Virus record (IMG/VR): IMGVR_UViG_3300031507_000020
Location: 1-41,210 of that record
Strand: one strand, 5' to 3'
DNA length: 41,210 nt
Source of the DNA: a virus
Shown: positions 20,615 through 29,685 of the stretch, in pieces
How the letters are laid out: the number at the start of each line of letters is the position of its first letter
Position numbering within the stretch: the stretch's first letter is position 1
Program-made: the position numbers and the translations under genes
The notes under the pieces: model-generated
What the model saw: the letters and a program-made list of their open reading frames with translations, nothing else
What the model was told of the DNA's origin: nothing
Databases searched by the model: none

Positions 20615-21654
20615 ACCCAGGTGATCACGCCCAGGGTCGACATATGGCCGGTGCTGTTGGTGACGTCAGCCGCCGGCACCGTCAGCGTGTGGTCGACCTC
20701 GCCGGCGGCGATGCTGATCGCCTCCTGGATGTGCGACAGCAGGATGGTGCCGCCCGGGATCGCCTCGCGCATCAGCAGGTCCGTCAGCTCGGCCGTTACC
20801 GCGGTGCGGATCCCGGCGGTGTCCGGGCTCAGATGGATGGTGAAGGCGATCGGCGCAGCCGTCGGCGCCGCCACCGTCACCGCCGCGGTCACCGGCCGGC
20901 GCGCATCGATGTACGCCTGCACGGTGGCCACCTCGCCGGAATCCGGGATGATCGTTCCGGCGTCGTTGTCGCGCACGAAACGGACCACCACGGTCCCGGC
21001 GCCCAGCTCCAGCGGGTAACACCAGGCACGCGTCACGCCGGCGACTTCTTCCGCCCAGGCGACATAGTCGCTCGCGGCACCGCCCTGGGGCGGTTGGCGG
21101 ATTCGCGTCAGCAGACGCCCGCGCAGGCTGTCGTCGCTTTCGATGTCGGCACCGCCGGAAAGCTCGCCGGCCGTAGCAGCCGATTGCACCCCGGCCACCG
21201 GCGACACCAGCGTGAGCGTCTGCCCGGTGGTGCGGTTGCCGGCGGCGCCGGCGACGATCGCCACCACTGGCGCGGTAAAGGTCGGCACCACGCCGCTCGC
21301 GTCGGCCGTGGTCTGATATTGCTGACCGTCGAAGGCGTTCAGCACCGTGCCAGACAGGACCACCGCGCCCAATGTCACCGTGAAGTCGACGCTGCCGGTA
21401 GCCGCGGCCGCCGGCTTGCGGTTGATGCCCCAGATCGCCGCCCAGCGCTCGAGGAACTCGACGTCGGCCGTGTCGATGATCACCTGGCGCGCCAACCACG
21501 CGATGTAGCCGTATAGCGAATGCGCGCTGCCGGCGTTGACCAGCGCATAGGCCTCAGCATCGGAGCGGCGCAGCGGATCATCCAGCGACAGGCGCGAAAG
21601 CAGATCCTCGCGGACGCGGACGACCAGCTCCGCTAAGGTCGGGCGGCTAAACAT
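20611..21654 (-). CDS. Baseplate J-like protein (Mu gp47)
   Basis: 347 residues. The order RPTLAELVVRVREDLLSRL, HSLYGYIAWLARQVIIDTAD, and the repeated strand-rich middle (GTVLNAFDGQQYQTTADASG) match the baseplate J/gp47 family, the main wedge protein of contractile tails. It overlaps the upstream gp46-like gene by 8 bases. The length is typical. Confidence 0.85.
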   Translation of the reverse strand: MFSRPTLAELVVRVREDLLSRLSLDDPLRRSDAEAYALVNAGSAHSLYGYIAWLARQVIIDTADVEFLERWAAIWGINRKPAAAATGSVDFTVTLGAVVLSGTVLNAFDGQQYQTTADASGVVPTFTAPVVAIVAGAAGNRTTGQTLTLVSPVAGVQSAATAGELSGGADIESDDSLRGRLLTRIRQPPQGGAASDYVAWAEEVAGVTRAWCYPLELGAGTVVVRFVRDNDAGTIIPDSGEVATVQAYIDARRPVTAAVTVAAPTAAPIAFTIHLSPDTAGIRTAVTAELTDLLMREAIPGGTILLSHIQEAISIAAGEVDHTLTVPAADVTNSTGHMSTLGVITWV

Positions 21655-22096
21655 TGGTCAGGAAGTCCCATACATTGGCGAAGCGGACGTTGATCGGATT
21701 GCTGCCGCCGGTCTTGTAGACCTGCGTGGCCAGGGCAATGGTGGAAAGGCCCTGGCGCTCGGCCTGGGCGTCGACCCGGCTGGCCACGCCGTCGTCGACC
21801 AGCCATTGCAGCGCCTCCAGCGCGTACTCTTTTGCCTTGGCCGGCGTGTCGTTCAGGATCTTGGCGCGCGAGAGCAGCCAGAGCCGGGAGCCGATGCGGT
21901 CGTTGCGGACCGTGGCGTAGGTATCGCCCCACCAGCCCATGCGCTCGGTGCCCGGCAGCACGTCGTCCGGCCGGGCCCGGCGCCAGGTGAACAGCGAAAT
22001 CAGCACCGCGCGCACCAGCGGCTCGCGCGACGCCATGTCGAGCGAGACCACCTGGCCGTTGATGATGACGGACAGCGGCTGGTCGTTGAACGGCAT
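21647..22096 (-). CDS. Baseplate protein, Mu gp46-like
   Basis: 149 residues. GWWGDTYATVRNDRIGSRLW followed by KEYALEALQWLVDDGVASRV is the hallmark of the phage GP46 family, a small gp25/W-like baseplate protein that connects wedge and sheath. It lies between the spike and J genes in the standard Mu order. Confidence 0.82.
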   Translation of the reverse strand: MPFNDQPLSVIINGQVVSLDMASREPLVRAVLISLFTWRRARPDDVLPGTERMGWWGDTYATVRNDRIGSRLWLLSRAKILNDTPAKAKEYALEALQWLVDDGVASRVDAQAERQGLSTIALATQVYKTGGSNPINVRFANVWDFLTNV

Positions 22097-22654
22097 TTAG
22101 GGGATTTCCGGAGGTGCGTGGTTGTGGTGCGGCTTGACCGTGTCGTCGTCCTGCCAGGTCTCGACGCCGGCGCCGTCCCATTTCTGGCCCTGGCCGTTGC
22201 AGTCGAAGGCGTACTGTGTATGCGCATGCACGCGCACCACGTCGCCCTCCAGGCGCAGGGTCTCGCCGGCCTTGACGCTGATATTTTTCGCGTGCACTTC
22301 GATCGACTGATCGGCCTTGAAAATGATGTGGTGGCCATCCGTCTCGCCGTCGAACATGGTGTACATCGCCACCTCGCCGGTGGCCAGGTTCTTCAGCCGG
22401 TAGCGCTTGTCGCCAACGACGATCGTCACGCCGTGCGAGCGGTCGCCGTCGAAAAACACCGCCACCACCTCGGCGCCGGCGGGCGCATTGGCGGTGAAAC
22501 CGTATGGCTCGATGTGCTCGACGTTGTCCTTCTGCTCGTCGGCCAGCAGCTTCATTTGCAGGCGCTGCGTGCGCTTGGCCGAATCGACCAGCACCAGGGT
22601 GCCGCGCGCCAGCATGCCCGTGAGCTGGCGGCGCATTTCGCTGATCATGCTCAT
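22097..22654 (-). CDS. Baseplate spike, Mu gp45-like
   Basis: 185 residues. The N-terminus (RRQLTGMLARGTLVLVDSAK) and the OB-like part (MKLLADEQKDNVEHIEPYGF) fit the gp45/baseplate V spike family. A beta-helix-like region (SIEVHAKNISVKAGETLRLE) leads to a C-terminal HHNH motif, which resembles the metal-binding tip of puncturing spikes. It pierces the outer membrane on tail contraction. It carries one copy of the repeated 15-base DNA motif at 22220-22234. Confidence 0.82.
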   Translation of the reverse strand: MSMISEMRRQLTGMLARGTLVLVDSAKRTQRLQMKLLADEQKDNVEHIEPYGFTANAPAGAEVVAVFFDGDRSHGVTIVVGDKRYRLKNLATGEVAMYTMFDGETDGHHIIFKADQSIEVHAKNISVKAGETLRLEGDVVRVHAHTQYAFDCNGQGQKWDGAGVETWQDDDTVKPHHNHAPPEIP

Positions 22655-23730
22655 GCCTTGATGTCCGCCCAGAGGTTGCCGCCGGCGCCCTTGGATTTCT
22701 TCGCAGCCTTGGTGACGTAGCCGTCCTTCGGCCCAACCGTGATCTCGGTCAGCAGGCCTGACGCATCGAGCCGGAACGCCGTCTCGGCCACCAGCATGTC
22801 CTGGTCGAAGCCGATCAGCGGGTCGCGCACCCGCACCGTCTGGTTCGGCAGCCAGAGCTGCCCGCTATCCTGCCGCCAGCCATTGACCAGGTAGGCGGTC
22901 TGCAGCGCCTTGGCGGCGCGGTGCGCGCGCTCGTATTCGACGCGGTCCTTGCAGGTGCCCTCGTTCGCCTGGCCGGACTGCTTGAGCACCAGCACACGGC
23001 GCCGGCCGGTGGTGGCATCCGACACGCTGGCCTCCTCGCCGGTGTATTCGATGGCCTCCTCGTCGTCCTCGCCGGTGCGCTGGCCCTTGCAGACGTATTC
23101 GCTGTAGACGCCCTTGTAGTCCAGGGCAGCGTTGCCGGTGAGGAGGTTCTTGCCCAGCTCGAGCGCGGTGCTGGCGCGGCCGCCGGAGCCGACGTCGATG
23201 AACACCAGCTCGCCCTTTTCGTTATCCGTCGCCAGCACGTGGCGCAGGCGCATCATGCGGTCGATTGACTCGAACACGCTTTCGCCCTGCTGGATCTGGT
23301 GATCGCTGATCGAGTCGCCCGTATCGGTCTGGGTGACCACCGAAATGCCGTAGGGCGAGCAAAGCGAGCCGCAGATCGCCTCCATCTTCAGCCCGCGCCA
23401 TTGTCCCGGCTTGTTGATGGCGCCGCAGTCGACCAGGTCCGCGGTCTTGCTGCGGCCCTTGATGCCGGTGCTGACGCTGTGCGCGTCATAGCGAATCGGC
23501 GTCGCGTCGACGTAGCCGGTGCACACCAGGTCGTCGCCGATATACACCTGGCACAGGTCGCCCTGGTGAATCCGCGTGGCCACGCCGGTGCTGCCGGGCC
23601 ACTTGTCGGTCACTTCGAGGTCGAAGCTGCGGGCGATCCGCTCGATGCCGGCTTCGATGCGCACCGATTTCCAGCCGCCGAATTCCTTGCCGCCGCTGAC
23701 CACGCGCACCAGGTTGCGCGGATCGCTCAC
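22651..23730 (-). CDS. Baseplate hub protein, Mu gp44-like (gpP/D family)
   Basis: 359 residues. FGGWKSVRIEAGIERIARSF, DDLVCTGYVDATPIRYDAHS and KGRSKTADLVDCGA are typical of Mu gp44 and P2 gpD hub proteins, which sit above the spike and hold the end of the tape measure. It overlaps the spike gene and the upstream DNA-circulation gene by 4 bases each. Confidence 0.82.
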   Translation of the reverse strand: MSDPRNLVRVVSGGKEFGGWKSVRIEAGIERIARSFDLEVTDKWPGSTGVATRIHQGDLCQVYIGDDLVCTGYVDATPIRYDAHSVSTGIKGRSKTADLVDCGAINKPGQWRGLKMEAICGSLCSPYGISVVTQTDTGDSISDHQIQQGESVFESIDRMMRLRHVLATDNEKGELVFIDVGSGGRASTALELGKNLLTGNAALDYKGVYSEYVCKGQRTGEDDEEAIEYTGEEASVSDATTGRRRVLVLKQSGQANEGTCKDRVEYERAHRAAKALQTAYLVNGWRQDSGQLWLPNQTVRVRDPLIGFDQDMLVAETAFRLDASGLLTEITVGPKDGYVTKAAKKSKGAGGNLWADIKA

Positions 23731-24938
23731 CGCGTCAGCACCTGCAGCGGCACCGGCGGCACGAAGCCCGGGTGGCGCAGGCGGTTGCGTGCGACGATCT
23801 CCAGATCGCGGCCGGCGTCCTCGTAGCGGTCATAGGCCAGCACGATCGCCGGGACCGTGTCCGGCGGCGTGATCGTCACCAGCCGGGCGCTGTCCCTGGC
23901 GCGGTCGGTCAGGTCGCGCCAGACGGCCGAACGGGCCGCCTGCAGGGCCAAATAGACGTCGTCCGGCGCGGTCTGCGACTCGGTGTCCAATGCGGCGGTG
24001 AGGGCCAGCCGCACGCTCACCGCGTCGTCGTAAACCACGGTCTGGATCTCCGACGAGATGCCGACCGCCTGCGTGAGCAGCGCCTGGCGCGTCAGCGCAT
24101 TGATCTGCGCGATATTCTCAGTGTATTGCACCCGCGCCGGCGTGACGTAGACACCGGGCGCCGGCACAAAGGGCGCTGCCAATACCGGGCTGGCCGCCAG
24201 GTCGATGAATGCGCGCGCCAGGCCCAGCAAGTTCATGCTCGAGCTGATCACGCCCTGGACGCCGAAAAAGCTCAGCATGTAGCTGCCCAAGGCAAGCGGG
24301 TTGGACATCAGCCCCACCGCCGCGCCAAACGCGCCCGCGGCGCCGCTGGCATAGCCCAGGACCGCCAACGGCGAGGCAGCCGCGCTCCCCATAAGCGCGA
24401 ACACGCTGCCCAGTTGCGCGGTGGCGCCAAGGCTCACGAAGTTCGGGAAGCCGACGATATTGAAATTGCTGCCGAACTGAGCGCCCACGGCCGCATTGAT
24501 GCCGTCCGCGGCGATGCGCGACTGCGCCGGCGTCGAATCCTCCGCGTCCGGAAACTCCAGCTCGCCGGCCTCGATGAACGAAAAATCTATCGTCGCCTTG
24601 CCCAGCTTCGCGCTGTATAGCACCTGCGCCAGGTCCTTGACGCTGACCTCCATGCTGCCGAGCCATGGATGCACCAGCGTGCCTTCGCCCTCCTCCTCCA
24701 GAGCCGCGATCAGGTTGCTCGCCTGCTGGATGTAGTCCAGGCCGATGACAAAGCCGGTGATCCGCAGCTCGCGCGTCGCCCGGCCGAGATCCTCGACGTA
24801 AGGCTTGTCGCGCTGCGGATACTCGTGCACCATCTTGCGCCGTCCGACCGCGATCGGCGCGCCGCCAGACTCAGGCTCGACGTAGAACGGCACCCCGCGG
24901 AACGAAGCCTCCTGCAGCTGGTCTTGCAGCTGGCTCAC
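23727..24938 (-). CDS. DNA circulation N-terminal protein, Mu gpN-like
   Basis: 403 residues. The N-terminal 100 residues (SFRGVPFYVEPESGGAPIAV, then HEYPQRDKPYVEDLGRATRE) match the DNA-circulation N-terminal family; Mu gpN (gp43) is a baseplate component. The middle is alanine- and glycine-rich. It lies between tape measure and hub genes, the Mu order, with 4-base overlaps on both sides. Confidence 0.82.
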   Translation of the reverse strand: MSQLQDQLQEASFRGVPFYVEPESGGAPIAVGRRKMVHEYPQRDKPYVEDLGRATRELRITGFVIGLDYIQQASNLIAALEEEGEGTLVHPWLGSMEVSVKDLAQVLYSAKLGKATIDFSFIEAGELEFPDAEDSTPAQSRIAADGINAAVGAQFGSNFNIVGFPNFVSLGATAQLGSVFALMGSAAASPLAVLGYASGAAGAFGAAVGLMSNPLALGSYMLSFFGVQGVISSSMNLLGLARAFIDLAASPVLAAPFVPAPGVYVTPARVQYTENIAQINALTRQALLTQAVGISSEIQTVVYDDAVSVRLALTAALDTESQTAPDDVYLALQAARSAVWRDLTDRARDSARLVTITPPDTVPAIVLAYDRYEDAGRDLEIVARNRLRHPGFVPPVPLQVLTR

Positions 24939-26575
24939 GTCGGCCCGCCCATGGCGAAGGACCGATAGCCCACGCTCGGGTTGAGCGAGACGTCGCTGTC
25001 AGACCGGATCGACTCGACCTTGGTGCCGGCCGGCGCATTGCCCAGGGTGATCTTGATCTCGCCACCCACATGCGCCGTCTGCGGATTTATCAGGGCCCGG
25101 CCGGGTGATTGTCCAGCCGAGCCGATCGCACCACCTGCTGCAGGCTGCCCGACCATAAGACCGGCGGCGGAAGAGATCACACCGCTGATCAAATCTGCCG
25201 TGGCCTTGATCAGGTCAAAAAACTGATTCCATTTACCAAAGACCCATTCGAAGTAATCTGTGAACCAACCCTTTACTTTTTCCCAGGCGGCGATGACGCG
25301 CTCGGTGCTGCTTTCCACCTGGTTGTATATCTCGGCGCCAAGCGACCTGTCGCCGCCCATAATCATCGACAGCCCCTTGTCGATGCCCTTGGCCAACAAC
25401 ATGCCCAAGCCATAGCCGGCTGCGGCTGCAGCGGCCACGGCTAGCCCGCCAGACGCCAAGCCGACCAAACCTTTCGCCGCCATTGCACCAAGCGTAGTGC
25501 CGGAAAAAGCCGCGCCCAATCCCGTTAGGAGCGGGCCTCCGATGAATAGCACCAACCGGCCCAATGCCCCTATTAAGGAAAATACCGCCGAAATTGCCCC
25601 TACGTTCATGAACAGCACCAAACCTATTAGTGCGTTCTGAGCGCCGCCAAACATATCCACAACCTTCCCGATCGCGTCCGCGATCTTCCCCATGTCCTTC
25701 GCGAAACCCTTCCAATCAAAGCTTTTGACCGCGGCCACCACGTCCTTAACCAGCTCCTTCACCTTGGTCCCGACAAGTTTCTTGTTTGCGCTCCACCAAA
25801 GAATCAGTTCGTCGATCAACGGCGTTAAGACCGGAACCAGTTCGCTGGCAATAGTCATCTGAAAACCCTTCATGACAATGTCCAGGTCTTTTAGCTTGTC
25901 TGCGAATTCTTTCGCGCCATCAACTACTTCCTTCGGCATAACGCTTTTTAATTTCGAAAGGCGATCGAGGCTCTTGTTGATGCCGGCGGCGCCCACGTTT
26001 AGAAGTGGCAACATCTCGCCGAACGTCTTTCCAAACAAGGCCGTGCCCATCCGCGCCTGTTTTATCGGATTGTCGTTTCGGACAAATGCATCAGCTAATT
26101 GCGGGAGGATATCCATCCCGGTCCTGAGTTCGCCGTTTGCTCCCTTTGTGTCGATTTTCAGCTGCCGTAACAGACCAGCCAGTCCCTTGTTTTTTCCAAG
26201 ATCGCCCAGACGCGAATTCAATTTCAACATCGCGCCTTCCATGGATTCGATCGGCACCCCAGCTTGTTCGGTGACGTATTTCATCCGCTGAAAATTCTCG
26301 ACCGACTGACCGGTCTTCAACGCGCCCTTTTGGATCGTTTCTCCAAGTTCGGCGAATGAGACGACCGCATTTTTGATTGCCATTGCAGAAAAGCCAGCGG
26401 TGAGACCAGATAGCGCCGCAATAGGCAGCCCCAATTTTCCGCCGATCGAACTCGCGGCGGTCCCAAGATCAGCCAGATGCTTGTGCGTCGCCTTCGCGAC
26501 GTTTTGCACGTTCTTCAATACCGGCGACATTTTGTCGACGGCACTGAGGATCGCCTTAAGTTGCATATCGGCCAT
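24935..26575 (-). CDS. Tape measure protein
   Basis: 546 residues. MQLKAILSAVDKMSPVLKNV at the start, a helical N-terminal half with many lysines, and hydrophobic segments in the middle (QNALIGLVLFMNVGAISAVF; SGGLAVAAAAAAGYGLGMLL). These features and the place after the frameshifted chaperone genes identify the tail length ruler, which also enters the host membrane. It is short for a tape measure, so the tail should be short. Base composition is visibly more A+T-rich than in the surrounding baseplate genes, hinting at a separate origin. Confidence 0.82.
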   Translation of the reverse strand: MADMQLKAILSAVDKMSPVLKNVQNVAKATHKHLADLGTAASSIGGKLGLPIAALSGLTAGFSAMAIKNAVVSFAELGETIQKGALKTGQSVENFQRMKYVTEQAGVPIESMEGAMLKLNSRLGDLGKNKGLAGLLRQLKIDTKGANGELRTGMDILPQLADAFVRNDNPIKQARMGTALFGKTFGEMLPLLNVGAAGINKSLDRLSKLKSVMPKEVVDGAKEFADKLKDLDIVMKGFQMTIASELVPVLTPLIDELILWWSANKKLVGTKVKELVKDVVAAVKSFDWKGFAKDMGKIADAIGKVVDMFGGAQNALIGLVLFMNVGAISAVFSLIGALGRLVLFIGGPLLTGLGAAFSGTTLGAMAAKGLVGLASGGLAVAAAAAAGYGLGMLLAKGIDKGLSMIMGGDRSLGAEIYNQVESSTERVIAAWEKVKGWFTDYFEWVFGKWNQFFDLIKATADLISGVISSAAGLMVGQPAAGGAIGSAGQSPGRALINPQTAHVGGEIKITLGNAPAGTKVESIRSDSDVSLNPSVGYRSFAMGGPT

Positions 26576-26577
26576 AG

Positions 26578-26766
26578 CTAAGGCTCCTGGAGCTCCGCGA
26601 TACGCTCCGCCTGCGCTTCAAACATCGCGAAGCGCGTCAACGAGAGACGTAAAATTCCCATTGGATCGGCGCGAAGAAAATAGGCTACTTCGAAGGCTCT
26701 GTCGGCGAGGGCTCGTTCGTCTCGCCATCGCCCTGACCGAAAAAACCCATCACCGCCGCTTGGCAC
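26578..26766 (-). CDS. Frameshift extension of the tail assembly chaperone
   Basis: This frame continues the upstream gene after a -1 shift at 26739-26745. The fused product would switch from ...MGFF to RSGRWRDERALADRAFEVAY and end in FAMFEAQAERIAELQEP. The frame is one base back from the upstream frame and shows no good independent start, so it should be made mainly as the longer fusion. Such long forms chaperone the tape measure protein, whose gene starts directly after. Confidence 0.7.
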   Translation of the reverse strand: MPSGGDGFFRSGRWRDERALADRAFEVAYFLRADPMGILRLSLTRFAMFEAQAERIAELQEP

Positions 26767-27011
26767 GCGAAGAGATCTTTGATCGTCATCATCTTGACTG
26801 TGCTCATCGGCACCTTCGCCAATCGAACCACGTATTCCGCAATCACTTTTGGGCGAAGTTCGACCGCGGACTTCGACGAGTCGTCTTGGACTACAAGGAA
26901 CGGGTGCCCCAACTCGAGCACGTCCTCGACGGCCGGCTCGCGCAAGGTGATCTCGGTGATCTCCTCGCCATGCGCCTTAATTGGCTTCGAAAGCTTGACG
27001 ACGGCGCTCAC
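26685..27011 (-). CDS. Tail assembly chaperone, Mu gp41/gpE-like
   Basis: 108 residues: KPIKAHGEEITEITLREPAV, DVLELGHPFLVVQDDSS, then a helical end. This is the pattern of the phage tail assembly protein family (P2 gpE, Mu gp41). It lies between the tube gene (4-base overlap) and the tape measure, and carries a slippery heptamer near its 3' end that yields a longer fusion. Confidence 0.8.
   Translation of the reverse strand: MSAVVKLSKPIKAHGEEITEITLREPAVEDVLELGHPFLVVQDDSSKSAVELRPKVIAEYVVRLAKVPMSTVKMMTIKDLFACQAAVMGFFGQGDGETNEPSPTEPSK
26739..26745 (-). other. Programmed -1 frameshift site
   Basis: On the minus strand this reads TTTTTTC, with zero-frame codons GGT TTT TTC, i.e. the canonical slippery heptamer U UUU UUC. 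A -1 slip opens the frame ending at 26578. A G+C-rich stretch follows and could form a stimulating structure. Confidence 0.75.
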
Positions 27012-27367
27012 AGGTAGAAGCCCCGCAGGCCGCCGAATTCCAGGTCGATGGTGCCGTCATCGGCCTTGCGAGCCGGCTCGCCTTTGATGAAGGCATTGGA
27101 AAGCACGTAGACGTCGCCATTGGAGAGTTCGGCGGTGACGGTCATCGACGTCGAGCTTTGGAGCATCGCAATCGGAAAGCCGGGCGGCACGATCGCGGTC
27201 ACCTTGACATATTGCTCCTGCGCGGTTTCCTTGTAGCCGACGGCGCCGGCCAGCGCCATGACGGTCTCGCGCTTGACCTTCATGAGCGGTGTTTCCACGC
27301 CGCCAGATATGTCGAATTGAACCCCGTCCGCCTTGATATAACAGATTCCCGCGACACGACTCGCCAT
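27008..27367 (-). CDS. Tail tube protein
   Basis: 119 residues. GGVETPLMKVKRETVMALAG, then strand-rich sequence ending in LEFGGLRGFYL, matches the Mu gpM-type tail tube family. It forms the inner tube inside the contractile sheath. In Mu-like phages the tube gene directly follows the sheath gene; here an HNH gene lies between them. Confidence 0.82.
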   Translation of the reverse strand: MASRVAGICYIKADGVQFDISGGVETPLMKVKRETVMALAGAVGYKETAQEQYVKVTAIVPPGFPIAMLQSSTSMTVTAELSNGDVYVLSNAFIKGEPARKADDGTIDLEFGGLRGFYL

Positions 27368-27370
27368 GAT

Positions 27371-27991
27371 TTACTCCTCGAAAATGAAGCTGTTTGACTT
27401 CGCGCGGTTAATTGCCTGGGGAACCACCCGCAAATTGAAATGGACGTGCAGCCCGCAAACTCTCGGGTTACGCAAAGGAATCTCGTGATCAACTTCGTGA
27501 GGCACGCCGGTTTCTTCGGTCAACCTGGCCGCCTCGAAATACCGCTCCTTAATTTTCTCGAGATCGGCCCAGGGAGGCGTGGCTTTCAGTTTGTCGGCCG
27601 CGTACCGCATTGCGTAGTGCGCGCGAATCGGCTTCGCGCGACTCGGCAGTTGATTAACACGATCCCTGTTGTTTCGGAACCACCCGCGCACCTGAGCTCG
27701 GTGCTTTTCGCGCTCTGTAGGATCCTTAAGGCGCTCGCGGGCGGCAAGTTTGCTTGCTACGTTTTCTGTCGCCCGTTTTGCAGGATCCAGTCGACGCTCC
27801 CTAGTCGTCTCCGTCGAGCGTGCAATCAGCTTGTCTCGGTGCCGTTCATACTGGACCTGCCACATCTTTTTGCGACATTGCTTGCATTGAGAGGTAAATC
27901 CTTCAATGCCGCGCCGCCGCTGCCGCGAGAAATATTCCGGCGTTGCCGGAAATTCAGTGCGACAGCGACAGCACCTTTTCACGTCGTTCAT
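27371..27991 (-). CDS. HNH endonuclease inserted between sheath and tube genes
   Basis: 206 residues. The N-terminus holds a zinc cluster (KRCCRCRTEFPATPEYF and CKQCRKK). A long basic helical linker follows. The C-terminal HNH core reads VPHEVDHEIPLRNPRVCGLH, then HVHFNLRVVPQAINRAKS. This is the make-up of a free-standing phage homing-type endonuclease. Its start overlaps the sheath stop by 4 bases (27988-27991) and it ends 3 bases before the tube start. It should be mobile cargo rather than a tail part. Confidence 0.85.
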   Translation of the reverse strand: MNDVKRCCRCRTEFPATPEYFSRQRRRGIEGFTSQCKQCRKKMWQVQYERHRDKLIARSTETTRERRLDPAKRATENVASKLAARERLKDPTEREKHRAQVRGWFRNNRDRVNQLPSRAKPIRAHYAMRYAADKLKATPPWADLEKIKERYFEAARLTEETGVPHEVDHEIPLRNPRVCGLHVHFNLRVVPQAINRAKSNSFIFEE

Positions 27992-29484
27992 GCATTGGCA
28001 GGATACTGGAGCCTGAACTGTTGGAGAAGAGCGAAGATCCGCAGCTGGTTGACGTAGTCCGGCGGGAACAGGACATCCAGGCGGTTCGGGTTGTCGACGT
28101 TCCGCTCGACGATCAGGTATTTGGCGAACAGCGTCGCGTTCTCGACGATGCCGTTGGCCTCCATGTCGGCGTAGGCGCTGATCATTTCCGAGCGCACCAC
28201 GCTCGGCGTGACGATGGCCTGGCCGGCGCCGAAGCGTGTGCCATCGTCGGCCAGCTTGTGGCGAGGGTATTTCTGGGTGATGCGCTGCCGGATGAAGCGG
28301 ATCACGTATGCGGACGTGTGCAGCGTCTCGCTGTCCAGGTAGCTCGGGTCCGGCTGGCTCTGGGTGTTGACCTGGTAGGTGGTGATCGCGCGCTCGATGC
28401 GCAGCGACCCGCCTGAAATGTAGCTGGTGGCGATGCCCTTGTTGAGCAGGCTCTGCCGCTCGGTCAGGATGAAACGCTTGCCCGGCCGCGGGATCATGAT
28501 GCCGGTCAGCTCGCCGCTTTGCGTGGGCCGCGCCACGTCGACATTGATGAACACGGCGTTGCGCGCACCGTAGGCGGCCGCATATTCCCAGTTCGGCGCC
28601 TGGGTATCGGCGTCGATGCCGGCGATGGTGTGGTGCTGGTCGTTGCGCAGGCCGCCGGCGGTGATCAGGGCGGACAGGATGCCGCGCAGCGCCGTGTAAC
28701 AGTGGCCGTAGACGCCGCGGCTCCAGGCCCAGCGGCCGGCGCTTTCGTTGAACTCGGTGGCGAAGGTGTCCAGGCTGGCCGAATCGTTGTATGGATGGAT
28801 GACGTAGTCGTATTCCTCGTCACCCATCGCCGTGATCGCGGCCGCAAGCGACGGCGCGGTGGTGCCGCTGGCCATCGCCACGTAGGCCAGGGCGACGCCG
28901 GCGGGCAGCGACTCGCCGCCCGCATTGCCGCGGTAGCTGTCGCTCACCTGGATGTCGTTACCGGAAAGGCCCTTCCAACGGCAGGTGAGGGTCACCACCG
29001 CGCTGGCGACGCCGGAAGTAACCGGCAGGTCCGACGCTGCGTTGACCGCGGCATTTATCGCCGTGGCGATCGCAGTGGCGGCGTCACCATTGGCCACGGC
29101 AACCTGCACCTTCTGGCCAGCGATGTACAGATTGATGGTGCCGGCGGCGGTGGCCGGGCCGGTCACGGTAATGGTGCCGGTGGCCTGCACGCCGGCGCCG
29201 TTGTCGGCCACCGCGATGCACCAGACTTCGCCGATCGGATCGGATAGGCGGTACATGGCATGCATGCGCGCCAGCATCGAGCCCTGGCCGAAGAGCGCGA
29301 TCGCCTGCGACGTGGTCGAGACAATGTAGGGCGTGGCGGCCGCGGCGCTACCGGTCGACAGTTTCTGGCCGATCAGCAGCGAGCGATGCGGCTGGGCGAA
29401 ATAGCTGGCCTGGCTGTTGTCCATTTCCGCGTAGAACAGCGGCACACGGATGTTCGCCGGCAAGGTGTTGAAGGAAATGGTCAT
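27988..29484 (-). CDS. Tail sheath protein
   Basis: 498 residues. The N-terminus (PANIRVPLFYAEMDNSQASY), the domain YDYVIHPYNDSASLDTFATE and the C-terminal part (NPNRLDVLFPPDYVNQLRIF) fit the subtilisin-like sheath family, Mu gpL type. It proves that the tail is contractile. The length is typical of Mu-like sheaths. Confidence 0.9.
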   Translation of the reverse strand: MTISFNTLPANIRVPLFYAEMDNSQASYFAQPHRSLLIGQKLSTGSAAAATPYIVSTTSQAIALFGQGSMLARMHAMYRLSDPIGEVWCIAVADNGAGVQATGTITVTGPATAAGTINLYIAGQKVQVAVANGDAATAIATAINAAVNAASDLPVTSGVASAVVTLTCRWKGLSGNDIQVSDSYRGNAGGESLPAGVALAYVAMASGTTAPSLAAAITAMGDEEYDYVIHPYNDSASLDTFATEFNESAGRWAWSRGVYGHCYTALRGILSALITAGGLRNDQHHTIAGIDADTQAPNWEYAAAYGARNAVFINVDVARPTQSGELTGIMIPRPGKRFILTERQSLLNKGIATSYISGGSLRIERAITTYQVNTQSQPDPSYLDSETLHTSAYVIRFIRQRITQKYPRHKLADDGTRFGAGQAIVTPSVVRSEMISAYADMEANGIVENATLFAKYLIVERNVDNPNRLDVLFPPDYVNQLRIFALLQQFRLQYPANA

Positions 29485-29487
29485 GGT

Positions 29488-29670
29488 TTAAACCTTGCCT
29501 TTCACGGTGGTTGCCGGCTCAGCGGCAGGGTTGGTGGATTCGGCCACATCCTTGTCGGCGATGCGGCGCATCCAGTACTGGTTGAACTCGACCTCGCGGC
29601 CCTCGGGCGGCAGCTGGTCGCCGCGCGCCGGATCCGGCACCTGGCGGCCGTTCTGTGGTTTGACGTACAT
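29488..29670 (-). CDS. DUF2635 protein, Mu gp38-like
   Basis: 60 residues: MYVKPQNGRQVPDPARGDQL, LPPEGREVEFNQYWMRRIAD, matching DUF2635. The gene is always found directly before the sheath in Mu-like tails; its role is unknown. It lies 3 bases before the sheath start. Confidence 0.78.
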   Translation of the reverse strand: MYVKPQNGRQVPDPARGDQLPPEGREVEFNQYWMRRIADKDVAESTNPAAEPATTVKGKV

Positions 29671-29685
29671 GCTTCGCTCCTCGCG

